Assembly: GCA_020027415.1 (NCBI GenBank)
Contig: JAHRAW010000184.1
Location: 1-8,156, forward strand
Direction: 5' to 3'
DNA: 8,156 bases
Source of the DNA: Gammaproteobacteria bacterium
GTDB taxonomy: Bacteria; Pseudomonadota; Gammaproteobacteria; Arenicellales; Poriferihabitantaceae
Below the pieces are notes generated by a model. It searched no databases, was not told the DNA's origin, and saw only the letters and a list, made by a program, of their open reading frames with translations. The translations under genes and the position numbers were made by a program. Below are positions 1 to 4,643 of the stretch, one piece after another (position 1 is the stretch's first letter; every line of letters starts with the position of its first letter).

Positions 1-93
1 AGCACACTAGTGTTGATTGACCGTGGATGTGCAAGGATGCGCGAGGTATTTTAGGCTGGGATGGTTGTTGTGCGGATTTTTGCCACCACACCA

Positions 94-984
94 TCAACCC
101 CCCGCCAACCCCCTCACAAACGCATGCGCCTGCGCCGCAACCGCATCCCCGTTTTCCCCTTTCGCCACCCCGTCGGCAATCCGCTCAATAATCGCCGAAC
201 CAACCACCACTGCATCAGCAATCTTGGCGGTGGCGGTTACATCGGCGGGGGTTTTGATGCCGAAGCCGACGGCGATGGGTAGGGCGGTGTGGCGGCGGAT
301 TTTGGCGACGGCTTTTTTCAGTTCGCTTTGTTTTGCCGAGCCGGTGCCGGTGATGCCGGCGATGGCGACATGGTAGACGAAGCCGGAACTATGCCGCAGC
401 ACTTTTGCCATGCGCGCGGCATCGGTGGTGGGGGTGAGCAGGCGAATCCAGTGCAGCCCGGCGGTTAGCGCGGGGTGGCAGAGTTCGTCGTCTTCCTCCG
501 GCGGCAGGTCAACGATGATGAGTCCGTCCACGCCCGCGCGCATCGCGTCGTCTAAAAATCGTTGATTGCCGTAGCGGTAAATCGGGTTGTAATAGCCCAT
601 CAGCACGACCGGGGTATGCGCATCGTGGGCGCGGAATTGTTGCACCATTTGCAAAGTTTTGGTTAGCGTCATGCCGGCTTTCAGCGCGCGCAAGTTGGCG
701 GCTTGAATCGCCGCGCCGTCCGCCATCGGGTCGGAGAAGGGCATGCCTAATTCAATGAGGTCGGCACCGGCTTGCGGCATGCCACGCAAGATTTTGGCGG
801 CGGTTTTCAAATCCGGGTCGCCGGCAGTGATGAAAGTCACCAAGCCGGCGCGCTGTTGTTGTTTGAGTTTGGCAAAGCAACGCCCTAAGCGAGTGCGAGT
901 ACGCGTGCGGGCGCGAGTGTCGCCGCCGTTTGCGTTTGCATCGGCCTCGCGCGCCGCGGAATGTGTCTCACCGCGCCCGCTCAT
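94..984 (-). CDS. trpA: Tryptophan synthase alpha chain, with N-terminal extension
   Basis: TrpA cleaves indole-3-glycerol phosphate to indole and glyceraldehyde 3-phosphate in the cytoplasm and passes indole through a tunnel to TrpB. The 296-residue product is a complete TIM-barrel subunit. The signature IELGMPFSDPMADG (residues 77-90) holds the catalytic Glu78 and Asp89, equivalent to E. coli Glu49 and Asp60. Phosphate-site segments VGFGI (239-243) and VGSAI (261-265) are present, as is AGITGTG (209-215). The start ATG overlaps the trpB stop (ATGA, 981-984), which implies translational coupling and supports this start although I see no clear Shine-Dalgarno. Compared with E. coli TrpA (remembered, 268 residues), the family core begins near residue 33, leaving an extension of about 29 residues that is Ala/Arg-rich and contains RTRTRTR. 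No ATG, GTG or TTG lies between this extension and the core to give a shorter start. Function is essentially certain; the role of the extension is unknown. Confidence 0.97.
   Translation of the reverse strand: MSGRGETHSAAREADANANGGDTRARTRTRTRLGRCFAKLKQQQRAGLVTFITAGDPDLKTAAKILRGMPQAGADLIELGMPFSDPMADGAAIQAANLRALKAGMTLTKTLQMVQQFRAHDAHTPVVLMGYYNPIYRYGNQRFLDDAMRAGVDGLIIVDLPPEEDDELCHPALTAGLHWIRLLTPTTDAARMAKVLRHSSGFVYHVAIAGITGTGSAKQSELKKAVAKIRRHTALPIAVGFGIKTPADVTATAKIADAVVVGSAIIERIADGVAKGENGDAVAAQAHAFVRGLAGG
889..918 (-). repeat. Degenerate hexamer repeat coding Arg-Thr in the TrpA N-terminus
   Basis: Five consecutive 6-base units (plus strand gcgagt, gcgagt, acgcgt, gcgggc, gcgagt) encode alternating Thr/Ala and Arg residues in the N-terminal extension of TrpA. 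Three units are identical. This looks like a short in-frame microsatellite that has partly decayed. Confidence 0.8.
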
Positions 985-2210
985 AACGGAATACCGAGTG
1001 CTTCGGCGACTGCAAACACATCTTTATCACCGCGCCCGCAGAGGTTCATTAGGATGATTTGTTCGCGCGCCATGCGCGGCGCGACTTTGCCTACATGCGC
1101 CAACGCGTGCGCAGGTTCCAGCGCCGGGATGATGCCTTCGGTGCGGCAGCAAAGTTGGAAAGCCGCCAGCGCCTCGTCATCGGTGACCGCAACATATTCC
1201 GCGCGTCCGGTTTCAAACAACCATGAATGTTCGGGACCGATGCCGGGGTAATCCAGCCCGGCGGAGATGGAATGCGCGTCTTGTATCTGCCCGTCTTCAT
1301 CTTGCAGCAGATAGGTGCGATTGCCGTGCAACACGCCGGGCTTGCCGCCGGCCAGCGAAGCCGCGTGCGCGCCGCTTTGCAGTCCGCGTCCAGCCGCTTC
1401 CACGCCGACCATGCGCACCGTTTTATCGTCCAAGAACGGGTGAAATAAACCGATGGCGTTGGAGCCGCCGCCGATGCACGCCACCAATAAATTCGGCAGG
1501 GTGTTTTCTCGTTCCAGCAGTTGCCGCCGCGCCTCAACGCCGATGACGGTTTGAAAATCGCGCACCATTTGCGGATACGGGTGCGGTCCGGCGACGGTGC
1601 CGATGATATAAAAAGTATCCTCCACATTGGCGACCCAATCGCGCAACGCTTCGTTCATGGCGTCCTTGAGCGTGGCGGTGCCGCTGGTGACCGGCAACAC
1701 TTCGGCGCCCAACAATTTCATGCGAAACACATTGGGCGCTTGCCGCTTTATGTCGGTTGCGCCCATGTACACCACGCACGGCAAGTTAAACAGCGCGCAC
1801 ACCGTGGCGGTGGCGACGCCGTGTTGCCCGGCGCCGGTCTCGGCGATGATGCGCCGTTTGCCCATGCGCTTCGCCAACAAGATTTGCCCAAGCGTGTTGT
1901 TAATTTTGTGCGCGCCGGTATGATTTAACTCGTCGCGCTTGAAATAAATTTTGGCGCCGCCGAGTTCCGCGCTCAGCCGTTCGGCAAAATACAGCGGACT
2001 GGGGCGTCCGATATAATCGCGCGCGTAGTAGTCAAACTCGCGCTGAAAATCCGGGTCGGCGCGGTGTTGGTGATAAGCGCGTTCCACTTCCAACACCAAC
2101 GGCATCAAAGTTTCGGCGACAAACCGCCCGCCAAAAATTCCAAAGCGCCCATGCGGGTCGGGACCGGCGCGATACGATTCAATCGGCTCGGGTTCGGGTG
2201 GTGCGTTCAT
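981..2210 (-). CDS. trpB: Tryptophan synthase beta chain
   Basis: TrpB is the PLP enzyme that condenses indole with L-serine to give L-tryptophan, as part of the alpha2beta2 complex. The 409-residue product has the expected length. Visible motifs are GRFGIFGGRFVAETLMP (21-37), the PLP lysine in HTGAHKINN (Lys102, E. coli Lys87), ETGAGQHG (124-131, with Glu124 equivalent to catalytic E. coli Glu109), the phosphate-binding GGGSNAIG (247-254), and GIGPEHSW (323-330). The closing motif reads CGRGDKD (391-397), where E. coli has SGRGDKD; the Ser that contacts the PLP ring nitrogen is Cys391 here. The stop overlaps the trpA start by four bases. Upstream, in the minus direction, there is no strong Shine-Dalgarno. 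The start codon lies inside the second copy of an 11-base repeat. The divergent neighbour is metZ, and no trpF lies upstream in this window. Identity is certain. Confidence 0.98.
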   Translation of the reverse strand: MNAPPEPEPIESYRAGPDPHGRFGIFGGRFVAETLMPLVLEVERAYHQHRADPDFQREFDYYARDYIGRPSPLYFAERLSAELGGAKIYFKRDELNHTGAHKINNTLGQILLAKRMGKRRIIAETGAGQHGVATATVCALFNLPCVVYMGATDIKRQAPNVFRMKLLGAEVLPVTSGTATLKDAMNEALRDWVANVEDTFYIIGTVAGPHPYPQMVRDFQTVIGVEARRQLLERENTLPNLLVACIGGGSNAIGLFHPFLDDKTVRMVGVEAAGRGLQSGAHAASLAGGKPGVLHGNRTYLLQDEDGQIQDAHSISAGLDYPGIGPEHSWLFETGRAEYVAVTDDEALAAFQLCCRTEGIIPALEPAHALAHVGKVAPRMAREQIILMNLCGRGDKDVFAVAEALGIPL

Positions 2211-2242
2211 GGCGTATAGGGGGTTCGGGTTATGGCGTATAG
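2209..2242. repeat. Two copies of an 11-mer at the trpB start
   Basis: The 11-mer atggcgtatag occurs at 2209-2219 and again at 2232-2242, 23 bases apart. On the minus strand this reads CTATACGCCAT twice; the copy nearer trpB runs into the ATG start codon and the other into ATAA. The spacing is close to two helical turns, so it could be a regulator site. It could equally be a chance local duplication. Confidence 0.75.
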
Positions 2243-2268
2243 CGGGGCGTGCTCAATGGCGAAGAGGC

Positions 2269-2296
2269 GCAATGTGCAATGTGCAATGTGCAATGC
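2269..2296. repeat. Four-copy 7-bp tandem repeat (gcaatgt)
   Basis: Three perfect head-to-tail copies of gcaatgt (2269-2275, 2276-2282, 2283-2289) are followed by a fourth with a final T-to-C change (2290-2296). They lie between the minus-strand TATAAT (2302-2307) and trpB, so they would form part of the trpB leader RNA if that promoter is used. A related gcaatgc recurs at 2322-2328. The array is prone to slippage and could vary between strains. Confidence 0.85.
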
Positions 2297-2324
2297 AAGC
2301 GATTATACGCTTCCGCCGCTTGCA
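2294..2324 (-). promoter_or_regulatory. Candidate trpBA promoter -10 nested in inverted repeats
   Basis: The minus strand has a perfect TATAAT (plus-strand 2302-2307) oriented toward trpB, which would place the transcript start near 2295 and give a leader of about 85 bases. No good -35 is seen at the correct spacing, which suggests an activator or a weak promoter. The box is flanked by AAGCG (2297-2301) and CGCTT (2308-2312). A longer pair, TGCAAGCG (2294-2301) and CGCTTGCA (2317-2324), also surrounds it. This symmetry resembles an operator over the -10 region. The repressor is unknown, and the sites do not resemble the TrpR or MetJ boxes I know. Confidence 0.45.
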
Positions 2325-2336
2325 ATGCGGGGCGGG

Positions 2337-2364
2337 TTTTACTACTCTCTTGCTCGCGCATAAT
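2337..2364 (+). promoter_or_regulatory. Candidate metZ promoter
   Basis: A CATAAT hexamer (2359-2364) differs from the -10 consensus at one position and lies about 36 bases before the metZ ATG. The only -35-like sequence 16 bases upstream is TTTTAC (2337-2342), a poor match. Transcription from here would give a leader of about 30 bases with no Shine-Dalgarno. An in-frame TAA at 2361-2363 rules out a start further upstream. Confidence 0.35.
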
Positions 2365-2399
2365 CAACTTGCGCGCCGCTTCCTCATACCGCACCCAAC

Positions 2400-3638
2400 A
2401 TGCCGAAACCCTACCATCCGCAAACCGTCGCCATTCGTTGCGGGCATCGCCGTAGCGCGGAGCGGGAGCATAGCGAAGCGATCTTTGCCACGTCCAGTTT
2501 TGTGTTTGACAACGCCGAACAAGCGGCGGAGTTATTCGGCGGCGACTCATTCAACGACGACGCAGCCAACGACGACTCAGTCAGCGGCGGCAATGTCTAT
2601 TCGCGTTTCACCAATCCCACGGTGGACGGCTTCGCGCAGCGGCTGGCGGCGTTGGAAGGCGGGCGGTTTGGGCTTGCCACCGCTTCGGGTATGGCGGCGA
2701 TTTGCGGGTTGCTGTTGGGGTTGCTGAAAGCGGGCGATCATGTGGTCGCTTCGGCGGAGTTATTCGGCTCCACCGTATCCGCCTTCACTAAGGTGTTTAA
2801 ACGATTTGGAGTGGATACCACATTTGTCAAACTCACCGATACGCAACAATGGCAAGATGCCATTCAAGCAAACACGCGCTTGCTGTTTTTGGAAACCCCG
2901 TCCAACCCGCTGTGTGAGATTGCCGATATAAGCGAAGTCGCCGCCATCGCCAAAAAAGCCTCGGCGTGGTTGGCGGTGGACAATGCGTTTTACACGCCGA
3001 TTATGCAACGCCCGTTGCAACTCGGCGCCGATATCGTGGTGCATACCGCCACCAAATACTTGGACGGACAGGGGCGTTGCGTCGGCGGCGCGTTAGTGAC
3101 CGACGACCGAAAAATCTACGATGACCTGTTCGCTATGTTGCGCACCACCGGACCGTGCTTAAGCCCGTTCAATGCGTGGGTGTTTAGCAAGGGTTTGGAA
3201 ACTTTGTCGGTGCGCATGCAACAACACTGCGACAACGCGTTGCAATTAGCGAACTGGTTGGCGCAACATCCGGCGGTGGAAAAAGTATATTACCCGGGGC
3301 TGGCGTCGCATCCGCAACATCAACTCGCAAAACAACAAGCCGCGCCACACCAACACCAATGCCAAGGCTTCGGCGGCATCGTCGCTTTTGAAGTCGCCGG
3401 CGGGCGCCAACAAGCCTGGCAAGTCATCAACGCCACCGCCCTGTTATCCATCACCGCCAACTTGGGAGATGTTAAGACCACCATCACTCATCCAGCCACC
3501 ACCACGCATGCAAGAATCAGCGCCGCGGAGCGCGCCCGCGCCGGCATTCGCGACAACTTGATTCGGGTTTCCGCCGGGCTTGAACACATTGACGATATCA
3601 TCGCCGATTTGCAAGCCGGTCTGGCTACGATTGGATGA
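2400..3638 (+). CDS. metZ: O-succinylhomoserine sulfhydrylase (Cys/Met-metabolism PLP enzyme)
   Basis: MetZ makes L-homocysteine directly from O-succinyl-L-homoserine and sulfide, bypassing cystathionine. The 412-residue product is a full fold-type I PLP enzyme of the Cys/Met family: YSRFTNPT (67-74, with Tyr67 and Arg69 for the PLP phosphate of the partner subunit), ATASGM (93-98), AVDN (192-195, Asp194 for the ring nitrogen), HTATKYLDGQG (215-225, Schiff-base Lys219), and LIRVSAGLE (387-395, Arg389 for the substrate carboxylate). The segments LFGSTVSAFTKVFKRFG, LSPFNAW and NLGDVKTTITHPATTTH resemble Pseudomonas MetZ from memory more than cystathionine gamma-synthase. Two short stretches appear inserted: Asp/Asn-rich residues about 49-62 just before the YSR motif, and His/Gln-rich residues about 314-321. 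The start is fixed by an in-frame stop at 2361-2363. No Shine-Dalgarno is seen. Family certain; exact acyl-homoserine substrate inferred. Confidence 0.93.
   Translation: MPKPYHPQTVAIRCGHRRSAEREHSEAIFATSSFVFDNAEQAAELFGGDSFNDDAANDDSVSGGNVYSRFTNPTVDGFAQRLAALEGGRFGLATASGMAAICGLLLGLLKAGDHVVASAELFGSTVSAFTKVFKRFGVDTTFVKLTDTQQWQDAIQANTRLLFLETPSNPLCEIADISEVAAIAKKASAWLAVDNAFYTPIMQRPLQLGADIVVHTATKYLDGQGRCVGGALVTDDRKIYDDLFAMLRTTGPCLSPFNAWVFSKGLETLSVRMQQHCDNALQLANWLAQHPAVEKVYYPGLASHPQHQLAKQQAAPHQHQCQGFGGIVAFEVAGGRQQAWQVINATALLSITANLGDVKTTITHPATTTHARISAAERARAGIRDNLIRVSAGLEHIDDIIADLQAGLATIG
2552..2576 (+). repeat. 15-base in-frame duplication in metZ
   Basis: The 10-mer caacgacgac occurs at 2552-2561 and 2567-2576, offset by 15 bases (five codons), and encodes Asn-Asp-Asp twice within the acidic insertion. 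It looks like a small tandem duplication that lengthened a loop. Confidence 0.7.
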
Positions 3639-3713
3639 ATTTGCCTGACGCGCGCGCCAAAGCGCGGCTAGCGCGCTGATGGAAAACGCCCGCCGGCGGT
3701 TAGTTGCCTAACT
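3639..3713. other. Convergent spacer between metZ and the parA-like gene, with hairpins
   Basis: The spacer has three dyads in a row: AGCGCG/CGCGCT with a 5-base loop (3661-3677), a perfect 10-bp palindrome ccgccggcgg (3690-3699), and GTTAG-TTGC-CTAAC (3699-3712). None is followed by a clear T-tract on either strand, so intrinsic termination is not proven. They probably end or stabilise the two converging transcripts. The words CGGTTAGTTG and GCCTAACT recur at the other convergent junction (6082-6115). Confidence 0.5.
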
Positions 3714-4334
3714 TCACTCAAGCCACTTAATCAGCGGTCGCCACTGCACGAGATCTTGGTGCGCTTGATGCGGCGACATCTCCAACACGCCGTAGCCCGT
3801 TTCGGCGGCGCGAATGTAGTTCTGGGTGTCGCGCAAATGCGTGATCATCGGGATCTTCATTTTGCCAAGAAACCGTTCCAGGTTGCGGTATATCAAGGTG
3901 TTCTTGCGCACTCGGTTTGCCACCAAGCCGGTGCGCGCCAGGTTGAGCATTTGTTCAAGCATCAACTCGCCGATGAAATGTCCGGCGGCGCGAATGTCCA
4001 ACGGCGACGGCAGCACCGGCACAATCGCATAGTCGGCAAAGGCGAATAATTCTTTCAGTTGCGCCGTCGGCGTGCGCGCCGGCGCATCCATAATCACCCG
4101 TTGGACTGCCGGGGAAATGTGAATGCGCCCGTGCTTGCTACTGCTGGCATCAATGCCTTGTATCGGATTTAAGGTTTGACTGCGCTGCGCCACCCATTCC
4201 AGGCTGGATTGCTGCGGGTCATAATCCACCAGCGCCACCGGCACTTTCCACAGCGCATAGTAACTTGCCAGGTTGGTTGCTAAGGTGGATTTCCCGCAAC
4301 CGCCTTTCGGATTCACAATTAGGATTTTTTTCAT
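3714..4334 (-). CDS. Orphan ParA/MinD-family ATPase
   Basis: This 206-residue P-loop ATPase has the deviant Walker A motif KGGCGKST (residues 10-17) with both the signature Lys10 and Lys15. It also has a Walker A'/switch segment VDYDPQQSS (36-44) and a Walker B-like VIMDAP (80-85). ParA proteins dimerise with ATP, usually bind DNA nonspecifically, and position a cargo such as a chromosome, plasmid, carboxysome or chemoreceptor cluster. The sequence differs from Soj-type chromosomal ParA (typically NQKGGVGKTT and IDLDPQG) and has no N-terminal helix-turn-helix extension. No ParB, parS-like site or cargo gene lies beside it. The start has a good Shine-Dalgarno, GAGG at 4342-4345, seven bases upstream. 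It is divergent from gor and convergent with metZ, so probably a single-gene transcript. A 19-bp palindrome lies about 53-71 bases upstream of its start. Family sure; cargo and role unknown. Confidence 0.9.
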   Translation of the reverse strand: MKKILIVNPKGGCGKSTLATNLASYYALWKVPVALVDYDPQQSSLEWVAQRSQTLNPIQGIDASSSKHGRIHISPAVQRVIMDAPARTPTAQLKELFAFADYAIVPVLPSPLDIRAAGHFIGELMLEQMLNLARTGLVANRVRKNTLIYRNLERFLGKMKIPMITHLRDTQNYIRAAETGYGVLEMSPHQAHQDLVQWRPLIKWLE

Positions 4335-4386
4335 CGTTATGCCTCGTTTAGAGCGTTAGCGCGAAATGACGAATCATCGTATCTCG

Positions 4387-4405
4387 CACTCAATTGAATT
4401 GAGTG
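4387..4405. promoter_or_regulatory. Perfect 19-bp palindrome, candidate operator
   Basis: CACTCAATT (4387-4395), a central G (4396) and AATTGAGTG (4397-4405) make a perfect dyad with 9-bp arms and an odd centre. It lies in the divergent control region, nearer the parA-like gene. The core CAATT-N-AATTG resembles operators of MarR/OhrR-type thiol-sensing repressors as I remember them (TACAATT-N-AATTGTA). A redox regulator would make sense next to glutathione reductase, but no regulator gene is in the window and this is inference. As a hairpin it would have almost no loop, so a protein-binding site is more likely than an RNA structure. Confidence 0.6.
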
Positions 4406-4409
4406 GATA

Positions 4410-4430
4410 GTAGCCAAACGTGGCTACGTT
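4410..4430. repeat. Two overlapping, mutually exclusive inverted repeats
   Basis: GTAGCCA (4410-4416) pairs with TGGCTAC (4421-4427) around AACG. Within the same bases AACGT (4417-4421) pairs with ACGTT (4426-4430) around GGCT. Both cannot form at once. They lie five bases from the 19-bp palindrome and next to a candidate -35 (4429-4434). They may be regulator half-sites or an RNA switch in the parA transcript. Confidence 0.5.
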
Positions 4431-4433
4431 GGA

Positions 4434-4634
4434 TTGTTGTCAGCGCCTAATATTACACTGGCGCGCGCCCGCGATGCAGGGGAATTTTGCTTTTCGCAAC
4501 GCAAGCCGCTACCCTTGGCGGCGGCGGCGGCGGACGGCTCCAGCGGTTATGGTATCGGCTGCAAGCCCGTGGCGCGGCGCCGCTTTTACGACGAATTCAT
4601 CGCCGGATTGAGCCGCAAAATTCACCCAACCTGA
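4434..4634 (+). CDS. Possible small upstream ORF, in frame with gor
   Basis: A TTG-initiated frame of 66 codons ends at TGA 4632-4634, nine bases before the gor ATG and in the same frame. The frame is open from 4398. Its C-terminal half (for example RRFYDEFIAGLSRKIHPT) uses codons like those of real genes in the window, and it contains AAAAA and two Cys. I recognise no family, see no good Shine-Dalgarno, and find no signal peptide or membrane segment. It could be a small protein coupled to gor, the remnant of a decayed gene, or chance in GC-rich DNA. If the promoter candidate at 4429-4456 is the real one, this TTG would lie upstream of the transcript start and the ORF would be wrong. Confidence 0.25.
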   Translation: MLSAPNITLARARDAGEFCFSQRKPLPLAAAAADGSSGYGIGCKPVARRRFYDEFIAGLSRKIHPT

Positions 4635-4643
4635 GATCGGAGT

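Larger units (their letters stand above)
4335..4643. other. 309-bp divergent control region between the parA-like gene and gor
   Basis: This long gap carries the parA ribosome site (4342-4345), a 19-bp palindrome (4387-4405), two overlapping inverted repeats (4410-4430), a weak plus-strand promoter candidate (TTGGAT 4429-4434, 16-base gap, TATTAC 4451-4456) and a possible short coding frame (4434-4634) with five GCG codons in a row (4518-4532). The gor Shine-Dalgarno is CGGAG at 4638-4642, directly before AT/ATG context at 4644. I see no tRNA or riboswitch I recognise. Confidence 0.6.

Noticed and set aside
4..13. 10-bp palindrome acactagtgt as a TrpR-like operator
   Set aside because: It has a CTAG core but only one half of the longer TrpR box, and it lies downstream of trpA, not at a promoter.
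17..376. 119-codon plus-strand frame at the left edge
   Set aside because: It is opposite the conserved C-terminal part of TrpA.
2269..2296. Heptamer array as a CRISPR
   Set aside because: Units are 7 bases with no spacers, and there are no cas genes.
2230..2550. 106-codon minus-strand frame between trpB and metZ
   Set aside because: It runs through the metZ N-terminus and the tandem repeats, has no good start site and no recognisable sequence.
3714..4334. The ParA-like gene as a displaced chromosomal Soj
   Set aside because: Motifs around Walker A and the switch segment differ from Soj, and no ParB is present.
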